Source: Rhodobacteraceae bacterium LMO-JJ12 (GTDB taxonomy: Bacteria; Pseudomonadota; Alphaproteobacteria; Rhodobacterales; Rhodobacteraceae). From it: a DNA stretch of 64,000 nucleotides. A program made the position numbers and the translations under genes. The stretch is from NCBI GenBank assembly GCA_021555075.1, contig JAKGBX010000001.1, forward strand, positions 372,001-436,000, read 5' to 3'. The notes beneath the pieces are model-generated. The model had not been told where the DNA came from. It did no database searches and was given only the letters and a program-made list of their open reading frames with translations. This document shows positions 44,390 through 55,580 of the stretch, in pieces; position 1 is the first letter of the stretch, and each line of letters begins with the position of its first letter.

Positions 44390-45999
44390 CCACTTATGGG
44401 ATTGTCGCGGATCTGAACCGCTGCGTTGGCTGTCAGACCTGCACATCGGCGTGCAAACATGCCAACAACACCGCGCCTAACATCCAGTGGCGCAAGGTGC
44501 TCGACTTTGAAACCGGCGAATTTCCGACCGTAAATCGGGCTTTCGTGCCAGTCGGGTGCATGCATTGCGACACGCCGTCCTGCCTTGATATCTGCCCCTC
44601 GACCGCAACGCGCAAGCGCGAAGATGGCATCGTCACGATTGATCAGGACATCTGCATCGGCTGCGCCTATTGCGCTGTATCGTGCCCTTACGAGGCGCGC
44701 TACAAGGTCGACAAACCGTCTTCGGCCTATGACGGCAAGGTGATGCGCCACGAGACGCTGCGTGAAGATCCCGGTCGGTTGGGCGTGTCCCAAAAATGCA
44801 CGATGTGCGTTGATCGGATCGACGAAGGGCGCGCCATGGGGCTTACTCCGGGTGTGGATATGGCCGCGACGCCTGCTTGCGTCGCATCGTGCATTTCGGG
44901 CGCGCTGCAAATGGGCGATCTCGATGATCCCAACAGCAATGTGTCGATGCTACTCAAGGAAAAGCGCCACTTCCGCATGCATGAAGAATTGGGCAATGGC
45001 CCGAATATCTTCTACCTCTACGATGGCGAGATTGACGATGTGGCCCCCTCCGAGTCAGTGCCGATGGTGGCCGAGCCTGTAGGGCTGGCGGCGGTATCGC
45101 CCAAGCTTCAAAGAAACTGGGACTGGCGGGCAGCGGCAAACTTTGTATTCGGTGGGACCGGCACGGGATTGCTTGCCATGACCATGCTGGCCGGGTTTGC
45201 CGGAGCCATGCTTTGGTCAGCGGCCTTCATCGCGCTGGCCTTTGTTTCGCTGGGCCTGTTTTGCGTCTGGCTTGAAATCGGACGCCCTTGGCGGTTCTTC
45301 AACGTTTTTCGCAATGCGCGCACCAGTTGGATGTCGCGCGAAGCCTTCGCGGCACTGCCCTTCTTCGGGTTTGGTGGATTGGCCTGGCTGACCGGTGTTT
45401 TCGGCGGGCCGGATTGGCAGACGGGATCACTGACGCTTGGCGCGCTGGCCGCGCTCAGCGGTTTATTCTTTCTCTATTGCCAGTCGCGGATTTTGCGGGC
45501 GGCCAAGGGGATTCCTGCCTGGCGTCAACCGGGCATCGTGCCGTTGATCTTTACCACCGGCCTGACCGAGGGCGCGGGTGTTCTGGCGCTGCTTTCGGTG
45601 CTGACCGGGGCAAGCGGCGCAATCGGGCGTAGCCTTGCCGTTGTGTTGCTGGTCCTGTTGGCCGCGCGTTGGGTCTTCTGGAGAAACTACCGTGTCAGCT
45701 TCAGGCAGACCGGCGGGCCAACCGGGCTTGCGCCCGTGTTGGATGCGCCGAAAACGGGAATGATCGCTCCGGTTCACGGCGCCTTGATCGTCTTGGCCGG
45801 GCTGGCAGCGATATTGCCCTTTGGTCAGGAAGCAGTGCTTGGGCTGGCTGGTCTGGGCGCTGCGGCGGCGGGCTGGATGTTCAAATTCACACTGATCACC
45901 AAGGCTTCATTCACCCAAGGCTATGCGCTGAACAAGATGCCCGCACGCGGGGCCAGCTTGTCCAAACCGGGGATTCAGCCGGGATGGAGCAAAGCCTGA
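44386..45999 (+). CDS. Fused iron-sulfur and membrane-anchor subunit (PadC-PadD-like fusion)
   Basis: 537 residues. The first 190 are a DmsB/NrfC-type ferredoxin with several [4Fe-4S] motifs (CVGCQTCTSACKHANN, CMHCDTPSCLDICP, CIGCAYCAVSCP). From about residue 245 come eight or nine hydrophobic segments like the DmsC anchor. In Thauera-type systems these are two proteins, PadC and PadD. The start overlaps padB by 4 bp. Quinone reduction in the membrane is the likely role. Confidence 0.75.
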   Translation: MTTYGIVADLNRCVGCQTCTSACKHANNTAPNIQWRKVLDFETGEFPTVNRAFVPVGCMHCDTPSCLDICPSTATRKREDGIVTIDQDICIGCAYCAVSCPYEARYKVDKPSSAYDGKVMRHETLREDPGRLGVSQKCTMCVDRIDEGRAMGLTPGVDMAATPACVASCISGALQMGDLDDPNSNVSMLLKEKRHFRMHEELGNGPNIFYLYDGEIDDVAPSESVPMVAEPVGLAAVSPKLQRNWDWRAAANFVFGGTGTGLLAMTMLAGFAGAMLWSAAFIALAFVSLGLFCVWLEIGRPWRFFNVFRNARTSWMSREAFAALPFFGFGGLAWLTGVFGGPDWQTGSLTLGALAALSGLFFLYCQSRILRAAKGIPAWRQPGIVPLIFTTGLTEGAGVLALLSVLTGASGAIGRSLAVVLLVLLAARWVFWRNYRVSFRQTGGPTGLAPVLDAPKTGMIAPVHGALIVLAGLAAILPFGQEAVLGLAGLGAAAAGWMFKFTLITKASFTQGYALNKMPARGASLSKPGIQPGWSKA

Positions 46000-46043
46000 G
46001 CCATTCAACCTAAGAGAATGATATTCAGGGAGGAATATCAACG

Positions 46044-47372
46044 ATGCTCGACACCAAATCACGAGAACCAGATTTCAAGTATGACCGGCAGGCCGAGACA
46101 ATGTCTCGGCCTGAGATTGCCGAGTTGCAGGCCGAGCGCCTGCGATGGTCGCTGCGCCACGCCTATGAGAATGTCGCGCACTTCCGCGCGGCGTTTGACA
46201 AGGCCGGGGTGACACCGGACGATCTGAAAACTGCGGCAGACATCCGGCATTTTCCCTTCACCGTGAAAACCGATCTGCGCGACAATTATCCGTTCAATAT
46301 GTTCTCCATGCCGCTTGAGAAAATGTCGCGTGTTCACGCGTCTTCTGGCACCACCGGCAAGCCGACAGTTGTCGGTTACTCAAAAAAAGATCTGGAGCTT
46401 TGGAGTTCGCTGATGGCGCGCTCGATGGGTGCGGCCGGGTTCAGGCCCGGCGATCTGGTTCACAATGCCTATGGCTATGGCCTCTTTACCGGCGGCCTCG
46501 GGGCACATTACGGCGCCGAAAAACTGGGCTGTATTGTCGTGCCGATCTCTGGCGGCGGAACCGAGCGTCAGGTGACGCTGCTCAAGGATTTCGGCCCGGT
46601 CAATCTGTGCGCGACACCATCTTATGCGCTTAACATTGCCGAAGTCGCTGAAGGTATGGGCGTGGACATTGCCACATTGCCGGTGCGCCGTGGGCTGTTC
46701 GGGGCTGAACCCTGGTCGAACGAACTGCGTAAGGAACTGGACAAGCGTCTCGGGATCAAGTCGGTCGACGTTTATGGTCTGTCCGAGATCATGGGGCCGG
46801 GCGTGGCCTGCGAATGCGACGCCGAGCGCGATGGCTTGCATGGTTGGGAGGATCATTTCCTGTTTGAAATCATCGACCCCGAAACGCTTGAGCCGCTTCC
46901 GATGGGTGAAACCGGTGAGCTGGTCATCACCACCCTGACCAAGGAAGCGATGCCGATGATCCGCTATCGCACGCGTGATATCACCCGGTTGAGCGATGAA
47001 CCCTGTAGCTGTGGACGCACCCATGTGCGCATTTGCCGGGTTGATGGGCGTGACGATGACATGATGATCATCCGCGGCGTAAACGTCTATCCGTCACAGG
47101 TGGAAAGCGTTCTGGTTGGGCTTGAAGGCCTCGCACCGCATTATCAGATCCGACTATACAAGGAAGGGGCACTTGATGCGATGGCGGTGGATGTCGAAGT
47201 GTTGCCATCAGTTGGCGATTCGATCCAAGCTCTGACCGCCAAGGCTGGCGAAGTGCGCCACCATATCAAGTCGATCATCGGCGTGACCTGCATGGTAACG
47301 GCCAAGACGCCAGGACAGATTCCGCGCTCGGAAGGCAAGGCCGTCAGGGTCATCGACCAACGCAAGGATTGA
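46044..47372 (+). CDS. padJ: Phenylacetate-CoA ligase
   Basis: 442-residue AMP-forming acyl-CoA synthetase of the PaaK/PadJ group. The P-loop is ASSGTTGKPTVVG, followed by ATPSYAL, DVYGLSEIMGPG and the C-terminal GVNVYPSQVE and EGKAVRV lysine region. An AGGGAGG ribosome site precedes ATG 46044. It makes phenylacetyl-CoA for the oxidoreductase encoded upstream; paaK is an equal name choice. Confidence 0.88.
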   Translation: MLDTKSREPDFKYDRQAETMSRPEIAELQAERLRWSLRHAYENVAHFRAAFDKAGVTPDDLKTAADIRHFPFTVKTDLRDNYPFNMFSMPLEKMSRVHASSGTTGKPTVVGYSKKDLELWSSLMARSMGAAGFRPGDLVHNAYGYGLFTGGLGAHYGAEKLGCIVVPISGGGTERQVTLLKDFGPVNLCATPSYALNIAEVAEGMGVDIATLPVRRGLFGAEPWSNELRKELDKRLGIKSVDVYGLSEIMGPGVACECDAERDGLHGWEDHFLFEIIDPETLEPLPMGETGELVITTLTKEAMPMIRYRTRDITRLSDEPCSCGRTHVRICRVDGRDDDMMIIRGVNVYPSQVESVLVGLEGLAPHYQIRLYKEGALDAMAVDVEVLPSVGDSIQALTAKAGEVRHHIKSIIGVTCMVTAKTPGQIPRSEGKAVRVIDQRKD

Positions 47373-47393
47373 TTGGCGCCTAAACGGAAAAGT

Positions 47394-47430
47394 CCCCGGT
47401 TTTGCGATGCAGGCCGGGGTCTTTCTGATT
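47394..47430 (+). terminator. Probable pad operon terminator
   Basis: Stem CCCCGG (47394-47399) / CCGGGG (47414-47419) with a 14-base loop, then TCTTTCTGATTCTT. Confidence 0.6.
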
Positions 47431-47634
47431 CTTAGGCGCGTCACCAACAGGCCGTCTGATCCCGCCCAAAAGCTCGCCTGAATATTAGGCATGTAGCAGC
47501 CTGCGCTTGCCGGGTGGTGCCAAGCGATACACGAACAGATCAAAATTCCCGTGTCATAGCCGCAAAGCATTGACGCGCCGCATTCCATCGTGCACCGCAG
47601 AAAAACAATCTGATCGCCTCGAAGGACACCCAAA

Positions 47635-48519
47635 GTGACTAAAATCTGTCTGACCGTTACCTGCAAATCCACGCGCGGGGTCGTTGCCGCGATCACCAAC
47701 TATCTTGCTCAAAATGGCTGTAACCTGATCGACAGCTCGCAATTTGACGATCAGGAAACCGGCCAGTTTTTTATGCGGGTCGGTTTCATTTCCGAGACAG
47801 GGGCCGATGCGGCGTCACTGACGGCTGGCATGGGCGAAGTTGCGGCACCGTTCGACATGGAGTTTGCCTTTTACGAGGAAGAGCCCAAACTCAAGACGGT
47901 GATCATGGTGTCGCGTTTTGGTCATTGCCTTAACGATCTGCTCTATCGCTGGCGTATTGGCGCGTTGCCGATTGATATCGTTGCGGTGATTTCAAATCAT
48001 ACGGATTATCAAAAAGTTGTCGTCAATCACGACATTCCCTTTCACCACATCAAGGTGACAAAAGACAACAAACCGCAGGCCGAAGCCCGGATCATGGAAG
48101 TGGTAGGGGATTCAGGTGCCGAGTTGATCGTTCTGGCCCGCTATATGCAGATCCTGTCGGATGAAATGTGCCAAAAAATGTCGGGCCGGATCATTAATAT
48201 TCATCACTCGTTCCTCCCCTCTTTCAAGGGTGCAAACCCTTATAAACAGGCTCATGAACGGGGTGTGAAACTGATCGGGGCAACGTCACACTACGTGACG
48301 GCCGACCTCGATGAAGGCCCCATCATCGAACAGGATATTGTTCGCGTGACGCACGCACAATCCGCCTCTGACTATGTGTCTCTGGGCCGTGATGTCGAAG
48401 CACAGGTTCTGTCACGCGCGATTCTGGCCCATGCGCAGCGCCGGACGTTCCTGAACGGAAACAAGACCGTCGTGTTCCCCGCATCCCCCGGTGACTACAC
48501 AAGTGAGCGTATGGGCTGA
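47635..48519 (+). CDS. purU: Formyltetrahydrofolate deformylase
   Basis: 294 residues from a GTG start with a GAAGGA ribosome site. It has an N-terminal ACT domain (LTVTCKSTRGVVAAITNYL) and a C-terminal formyl-transferase fold with NIHHSFLPSFKGANPY. It releases formate from 10-formyl-THF for purine synthesis. Not obviously linked to the aromatic genes around it. Confidence 0.92.
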   Translation: MTKICLTVTCKSTRGVVAAITNYLAQNGCNLIDSSQFDDQETGQFFMRVGFISETGADAASLTAGMGEVAAPFDMEFAFYEEEPKLKTVIMVSRFGHCLNDLLYRWRIGALPIDIVAVISNHTDYQKVVVNHDIPFHHIKVTKDNKPQAEARIMEVVGDSGAELIVLARYMQILSDEMCQKMSGRIINIHHSFLPSFKGANPYKQAHERGVKLIGATSHYVTADLDEGPIIEQDIVRVTHAQSASDYVSLGRDVEAQVLSRAILAHAQRRTFLNGNKTVVFPASPGDYTSERMG

Positions 48520-48573
48520 TTGGTTCGCTGATGTAGAAGGGGTAAGCTGTTCCTCGGACTGAGCTTACCAAAG

Positions 48574-48606
48574 AAAAACCGGGCGCCACCTCGCGGCAGC
48601 GCCCGG
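48574..48606 (-). terminator. nirS terminator
   Basis: On the minus strand: CCGGGCGC / GCGCCCGG stem (48606-48579) followed by TTTTT (48578-48574). Confidence 0.85.
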
Positions 48607-48624
48607 CGTGTTGTTTTCCAGCCT

Positions 48625-50355
<1,731 letters not shown>

Positions 50356-50585
50356 TTACCAGGAGTTCACAATCGCGCCCGTGCCCCAGATGTTTTCGCG
50401 CTTCGAAAACGCTGCAATTCCTTGATAAGGCTTGAAAATGGCATTGCGGTACTGGTTTGCGAAAAATGTCTCCTCGGGGCGGAATTTACCATTTTACGTC
50501 AGCGTGTTGTCAAATCGTAAGTCTGCGTCCTATCGTCTCTCATCCTTAATAAGACAACGAAAAATTTCGATCCCCAGGAATAAAT

Positions 50586-50611
50586 CAGCCGGGCGCGATG
50601 CGGCCCGGCTG
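50586..50611 (-). terminator. kor operon terminator
   Basis: On the minus strand, a perfect 9-bp stem CAGCCGGGC / GCCCGGCTG with an 8-base loop, followed by ATTTATT. Confidence 0.6.
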
Positions 50612-50657
50612 ACGTCTTGGAGGCAACGAAAGGTGGCCCGTTTGAGGCTTGCGCGCC

Positions 50658-51485
50658 CTAGATTTCGAACGCTTTTTCGAGCGGGCGAAGATCTCTTTCC
50701 ACGCCGTCCTTGACCGAGGCGAAATAGGGTTTGCGATGGCCGCGATAGAGGATGCCGGTGTTCATCCCGTCATCGGTCATGATGCGGCGCGCGGCACGTG
50801 CCGGATCATCGGTTTCCGGCACGCTGGCCTCATGCACCTGATTCTTCCACTCTTTCTCATCGGGGCGGAAGGTGACGCAGGGGCTGAGGATCTGCACAAA
50901 GGAAAAGCCCGGATGCTCGATCGCCTGCTTGATGGTTTCCGTGCAGGCCTTGATGTTGCCGGAAAACTCGCGGGCGACGAAATTCGCCCCCGAAGCCAGC
51001 GCGATTACCAGCGGATGGAACGGCGAAAGTCCGGTGCCGCCCGGCGACAGGGCCGTGTCCCAATCTGGCTCGGTTGTGGGCGAAGGCTGGCCCTTGGTCA
51101 TGCCGTAAATCCGGTTGTCCATCACCACATAGGTCATGTCGACATTGCGCCGACAGGCATGCAGGAAATGGTTGCCGCCGATGGAAAACCCGTCGCCGTC
51201 ACCACTCATCGCCATCACGGTCAGATCAGGACGCGCCACCTTGAGACCCGCAGCCACCGCCAACGAGCGCCCATGAACGCCATGAAACCCATAACAGTTG
51301 GTATAGGCGGGAATGCGCGAGGAGCAGCCAATGCCGGAAATGACGGCAATCTCCTCGGGCGGTCTGCCCAAGTTTGCAAGCGCCTTGGTGATCGACATCA
51401 GAACATGGAAATCGCCACACCCCGGGCACCAGATCGGTGTGATATCGGACGTGAACTGGCTGGCTTTCATTTTGGTAACTGTCAT
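50658..51485 (-). CDS. korB: 2-oxoacid:ferredoxin oxidoreductase beta subunit (2-oxoglutarate type)
   Basis: 275 residues from ATG 51485. The TPP motif is MSGDGDGFSIGGNH, with the Cys motif WCPGCGDFHV near the start and GIGCSSRIPAYTNCYG. It works with KorA to decarboxylate 2-oxoglutarate and reduce ferredoxin. It overlaps the korA stop by 4 bp (ATGA). Confidence 0.87.
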   Translation of the reverse strand: MTVTKMKASQFTSDITPIWCPGCGDFHVLMSITKALANLGRPPEEIAVISGIGCSSRIPAYTNCYGFHGVHGRSLAVAAGLKVARPDLTVMAMSGDGDGFSIGGNHFLHACRRNVDMTYVVMDNRIYGMTKGQPSPTTEPDWDTALSPGGTGLSPFHPLVIALASGANFVAREFSGNIKACTETIKQAIEHPGFSFVQILSPCVTFRPDEKEWKNQVHEASVPETDDPARAARRIMTDDGMNTGILYRGHRKPYFASVKDGVERDLRPLEKAFEI

Positions 51486-53224
51486 TGGACTTTCCAATCA
51501 GTGATCTGGGAGGCAATTTCATCGGGTCCGATTTCATACGGTCCCTCGCGGTTGAGTTGCTTGAGGTCGTAAGGCAAATCGATGTTCGAGCGCACATGGC
51601 GATAGAACTGACCCGAGAAGCTCTGTTCCACGACCAACACCCGCTTTGCGCCCTTCAACGCCGCCTGCAACGCATCGGTGGGGAAGGGGGATATCTGACG
51701 CAAAGAAACCAGACGCGCCGAGATGCCCTGATCCGACAGAAGGTCCAACGCTTCGCGTGCCGCCCCGGTCATCGACCCCCAGGTCAGGATCACGGTATCG
51801 CTGGCCGCATCGCCTTCACTCACACCCCAATAATCGCCAAATTCGAACTTTTCGATCTTGTTGGCGCGCTTGATCATCTGTTCGTGCTGATCAACCCTGG
51901 CGCTTGAGGGAGAGCCGCGCTCTGTATGGGTCAACCCATCGGCGGTATATTGGCCGCCCGGCTGCCCCGGAAGCGCCATGGGCGAGACGCCATCGGCAGT
52001 CAAACCATAACGCAGATAGCTTTCGTCAGAGGCGACATAGGGTTTGCGCTTGGTCAGGAAGGTGACGTCGGCGGGGATGTCGATCAGCACGTTGGCCTGG
52101 CCAATCGATTGATCCGACAACACGACAACCGGCGTTTGCAGCGTTTCGGCGATATGCACCGCCCATTGCGCGGTAAACACACAGTCAGACACGCTCAGCG
52201 GGGCGACGACCACATGATCGGCATCACCGTGAAGCCCGTAAACCGCGATGTTCAGGTCGGATTGTTCGGATTTGGTGGCGATACCTGTGGATGGACCGAC
52301 ACGCATCACATCGACAATGACAATCGGCGTCTCCGAGGCGGCGGCAAGCCCGAGGCTCTCCATCATCAGCGCGAGGCCGGGGCCGGATGTGGCCGTGATC
52401 GAGGCGCGACCACCAAAAGACGCCCCGATAATCATGTTGATCGAGGCCAGCTCGTCTTCGGCCTGTACCAATGCGCCACCAATCGAGGCAAGCGCGGGCG
52501 CGAGGTATTCAAGCACTTCGGTGGCTGGCGTGATCGGATAGGCGGCGGCGAAGGTGATGCCACCACGCAGCGCGCCAAGGCCAACGGCTTCGTTACCGGT
52601 AATCAGCCAGCGCTTGGCGTCCTGATCCTTGGCCGGGGCCAGGGTCTTGGTCTGCGGAAAGGCCTGCGCCGCCTGCATGCCCGATTCGATGCAAAGGCGC
52701 CCGGTTTCGATGGCCTTCTCGCCCTTGCTTTGCAGTTTGGAGGAAACAGTGTTCATCACGGTTTCAAGCGGCAGCCCGATCAGTTCGATGATAAGACCGA
52801 CCGAGATCATGTTTTCGCGCCCACCCGGAACGGCCTTGGCCAGCTCGCCAATCGGGCATTGCACGATGGTGCAATCCGCGTCGAGCACAGCTTTGGGCGG
52901 ATCGCCCGCGGCAGGATCGCAAATCACCAGACCGCCAGCCGCGACCGGCATGTTGCCGATGAACCGGTTGGCGTTCTTCCAGTCGATTGCGACGAGGATA
53001 TCAAACTCTTTTGACATGCAGGCTGCCGGTTCGGTGGACAAACGAACCAGCGCCGCGGCCTCACCGCCGCGAATCTGTGGCCCGACCGAGCGAGTCAGCA
53101 GACCATACCAACCGGACTTTCCTGCGGATTCGAGCAGAATGGATCCTGCTGTGATCGCACCAGCACCGCCGGTGCCGACGATGGCAAACGATACGGTTTT
53201 GGCTTGATGACTTAGGGCGTTCAT
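51482..53224 (-). CDS. korA: 2-oxoacid:ferredoxin oxidoreductase, fused gamma-alpha subunit
   Basis: 580 residues from ATG 53224 (GGGAG ribosome site). The N-terminal 180 residues are the gamma domain (FAIVGTGGAGAITAGSILL, QIRGGEAAALVR). The rest is the alpha TPP/CoA domain (GAALRGGITFAAAYPITPATE-like, TSGPGLALMMESLGLA). In Thauera aromatica a KorAB pair is linked to the benzoyl-CoA genes to renew reduced ferredoxin. It is divergent from had through the 53225-53382 region. Confidence 0.87.
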   Translation of the reverse strand: MNALSHQAKTVSFAIVGTGGAGAITAGSILLESAGKSGWYGLLTRSVGPQIRGGEAAALVRLSTEPAACMSKEFDILVAIDWKNANRFIGNMPVAAGGLVICDPAAGDPPKAVLDADCTIVQCPIGELAKAVPGGRENMISVGLIIELIGLPLETVMNTVSSKLQSKGEKAIETGRLCIESGMQAAQAFPQTKTLAPAKDQDAKRWLITGNEAVGLGALRGGITFAAAYPITPATEVLEYLAPALASIGGALVQAEDELASINMIIGASFGGRASITATSGPGLALMMESLGLAAASETPIVIVDVMRVGPSTGIATKSEQSDLNIAVYGLHGDADHVVVAPLSVSDCVFTAQWAVHIAETLQTPVVVLSDQSIGQANVLIDIPADVTFLTKRKPYVASDESYLRYGLTADGVSPMALPGQPGGQYTADGLTHTERGSPSSARVDQHEQMIKRANKIEKFEFGDYWGVSEGDAASDTVILTWGSMTGAAREALDLLSDQGISARLVSLRQISPFPTDALQAALKGAKRVLVVEQSFSGQFYRHVRSNIDLPYDLKQLNREGPYEIGPDEIASQITDWKVQ

Positions 53225-53301
53225 GGCGGCTCCCATCTTTGTTTTTTGGGGATTTCAGGCCATTCCTGGCCCCTGGTGGTTTTCTTTGTTGACCTTAAAT
53301 A

Positions 53302-53329
53302 GGTATTAGCGTACCAATTTACGGTAATA
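53302..53329. promoter_or_regulatory. had/kor divergent operator
   Basis: Two overlapping palindromes: GGTA-TTAGCG-TACC (53302-53315), and TATTAGCGTA (53304-53313) against TACGGTAATA (53320-53329), 9 of 10 positions symmetric. A TTGACC -35-like element is at 53289-53294. The flanking CCTTAAATA also precedes the hemerythrin-gene site in the same orientation. Confidence 0.65.
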
Positions 53330-53382
53330 GGGATTGGGAACGCTGTCAATAAGGCTTCCCGCCCAGACTCAGGAGGAAGAAG

Positions 53383-54447
53383 ATGCCAACACGCTGGATG
53401 ATGGTCTCAGGTGAAAAGCCACTCGAAAGGGTGCAGTTCGACATCGACAAGCCGGGTGCCGGCGAGGTTGTCGTGGAGGTTGCCGGTTGCGGCGTCTGCC
53501 ACACGGACCTTGGTTATTACTATGACGGCGTGCGCACGAATCATGCGCTGCCGCTGGCCTTGGGCCACGAAATCAGCGGTACTGTCACCCAGGCGGGTGA
53601 GGGCGCAGAAGACTGGATCGGCAAGACCGTTATCGTGCCTGCGGTGATGCCATGTGGCGAATGCGACGCCTGCCAACGCGGCAAGGGCACGATCTGCAAG
53701 GCGCAGAAGATGCCGGGCAATGACATTCAAGGCGGATTTGCCAGCCATATCACCGTCCCCTCCCGCGGGCTGTGCCCGGTCGATACCGATAAACTTGCCG
53801 CTGTCGGGCTGACTCTGGCGGATGTCTCGGTCGTTGCCGACGCGTTGACCACGCCTTATCAGGCTGCGGTGCAGGCCGGTGTGGGCGAGGGCGATCTGGT
53901 GATCGTCAATGGCACCGGCGGCGTCGGTGGCTACGCGGTGCAGGTTGCTGCCGCAATGGGCGCGACCGTGGTGGCGATTGATGTTGTCCCCGAAAAGCTT
54001 GAGGCGGTTCGCAAGAACGGTGCGGCTCTGACCCTGAACGCCCGCGACTTTGATGTTCGCGGTCTGAAGAAAGAGATCGGCGCCTTTGCCAAGGCCAACG
54101 GCCTTCGGCCTTCGGAATGGATCATCATGGAGTGCTCGGGCACAGCTGCGGGGCAAACCACGGCGTTTGGCCTGCTCAACCACGGCGCCACCATGTGCGT
54201 GGTCGGCTTCACCATGGACAAACTCGAAGTACGCTTGTCGAACCTGATGGCCTTCCATGCGCGCCTTCTGGGCAACTGGGGCTGCCCGCCCGAGCTTTAC
54301 CCCGGTGCGCTCGAACTCGTGACAAGCGGCAAGGTCAAGCTTGCGCCGTTTGTCGAACAAAAGCCGCTCGATGACATCAACGAAATCTTCCAGGCCGTGC
54401 ATGACGGTGAATTGGTCCGCCGGCAAATCCTCGTGCCCGGTGAGTAA
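53383..54447 (+). CDS. had: 6-hydroxycyclohex-1-ene-1-carbonyl-CoA dehydrogenase
   Basis: 354-residue zinc-type alcohol dehydrogenase. The catalytic Zn motif is GHEISG with GCGVCHTD, the structural Zn motif is [15 protein letters not shown] and the NAD motif [10 protein letters not shown]. It oxidises 6-hydroxycyclohexene-carbonyl-CoA to the 6-oxo compound, in front of oah. An AGGAGGAAG ribosome site precedes the ATG. It begins an eight-gene operon. Confidence 0.88.
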   Translation: MPTRWMMVSGEKPLERVQFDIDKPGAGEVVVEVAGCGVCHTDLGYYYDGVRTNHALPLALGHEISGTVTQAGEGAEDWIGKTVIVPAVMPCGECDACQRGKGTICKAQKMPGNDIQGGFASHITVPSRGLCPVDTDKLAAVGLTLADVSVVADALTTPYQAAVQAGVGEGDLVIVNGTGGVGGYAVQVAAAMGATVVAIDVVPEKLEAVRKNGAALTLNARDFDVRGLKKEIGAFAKANGLRPSEWIIMECSGTAAGQTTAFGLLNHGATMCVVGFTMDKLEVRLSNLMAFHARLLGNWGCPPELYPGALELVTSGKVKLAPFVEQKPLDDINEIFQAVHDGELVRRQILVPGE

Positions 54448-54458
54448 AGGAACACACT

Positions 54459-55580
54459 ATGAATAATACCAGCTTTAACTTTGTTTCCCATGATCTGGTG
54501 GAAGACGACACGCGCGAAGGTATCTCCGACAAGGTGATCTTTGAGAAGCGTCCCGCCAAACTGCCCGACGGCACGGTTGCCGAAGGTCTCTACAATGTGT
54601 GGATCATCCTGAACAATCCGTCGCAATTCAACTCTTACACCACCGACATGGTGAAATCGGTGATCCTGGCTTTCCGCGCCGCATCCAACATGCGCGACGT
54701 GAACGCCGTGGTGTTCACCGCTGCTGGCGACAAGGCGTTCTGCACCGGCGGCAACACCAAGGAATATGCCGAATATTACGCCGGGCGGCCGCATGAATAC
54801 CGCCAGTATATGCGCCTGTTCAACGATATGGTTTCCGCCATCCTTGGCTGTGACAAACCGGTGATCTGCCGCGTCAACGGCATGCGGATCGGCGGCGGTC
54901 AGGAAATCGGCATGGCCTGCGACTTCTCGGTCGCTCAGGACATGGCCCGCTTTGGTCAGGCCGGCCCGAAACACGGCTCTGCCGCGGTTGGCGGATCGAC
55001 AGATTTCCTGCCGGTGATGATCGGCTGCGAACTGGCAATGAACTCGGGCGTGCTCTGCGAGAGCTTTACCGCCCAGAAGGCGCTGCGCGTCGGCATTCTG
55101 ACCGACATCGTGCCGGGCCTCAAAGTTGATGGTGAATATGTCGCCAACCCGCTGGTCGAAACCAATTACGTCACCGACGCATGGGGTCGCCTGATGCATG
55201 GCGAGATGAAAACCGGCGATGCGTTGGCCGAGGGCAAGGCGCTGATGAAGTCAGGTGAAATGGACCTCACTGCATTGGATGAAAAGGTCGAGGAACTCTG
55301 TGGCAAACTGCTGCTGACCTTCCCTGATTGCACCACCAAATCGGTTGAAGAGTTGCGTAAACCCAAGCTGGAAGCTTGGAACCGCAACAAGGAAAACTCG
55401 CGCGCCTGGCTCGGTGGCAACATGATGACCGAAGCCAACATGGGCTTCCGCGCCTTCAACGAGGGCAACCGCGAAGTTGGTCGCGAGGTCGATTTCGCCC
55501 TGCTGCGCAAAGAACTGGCCGAGGGTGCCAAATGGACCCCCGAGTTTATCGACAGCATGATGCCGGGCGTGCGTAAATGA
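54459..55580 (+). CDS. oah: 6-oxocyclohex-1-ene-1-carbonyl-CoA hydrolase
   Basis: 373-residue crotonase-superfamily ring-opening enzyme giving 3-hydroxypimelyl-CoA. Visible are FTAAGDKAFCTGGNTKEYAEY, NGMRIGGGQEIGMACDF and AVGGSTDFLP. The size (over 370 residues) and the GRPHEYRQYMRLFNDMV stretch fit Oah rather than ordinary enoyl-CoA hydratases. It is 11 bp after had and overlaps dch by 4 bp. Confidence 0.88.
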   Translation: MNNTSFNFVSHDLVEDDTREGISDKVIFEKRPAKLPDGTVAEGLYNVWIILNNPSQFNSYTTDMVKSVILAFRAASNMRDVNAVVFTAAGDKAFCTGGNTKEYAEYYAGRPHEYRQYMRLFNDMVSAILGCDKPVICRVNGMRIGGGQEIGMACDFSVAQDMARFGQAGPKHGSAAVGGSTDFLPVMIGCELAMNSGVLCESFTAQKALRVGILTDIVPGLKVDGEYVANPLVETNYVTDAWGRLMHGEMKTGDALAEGKALMKSGEMDLTALDEKVEELCGKLLLTFPDCTTKSVEELRKPKLEAWNRNKENSRAWLGGNMMTEANMGFRAFNEGNREVGREVDFALLRKELAEGAKWTPEFIDSMMPGVRK

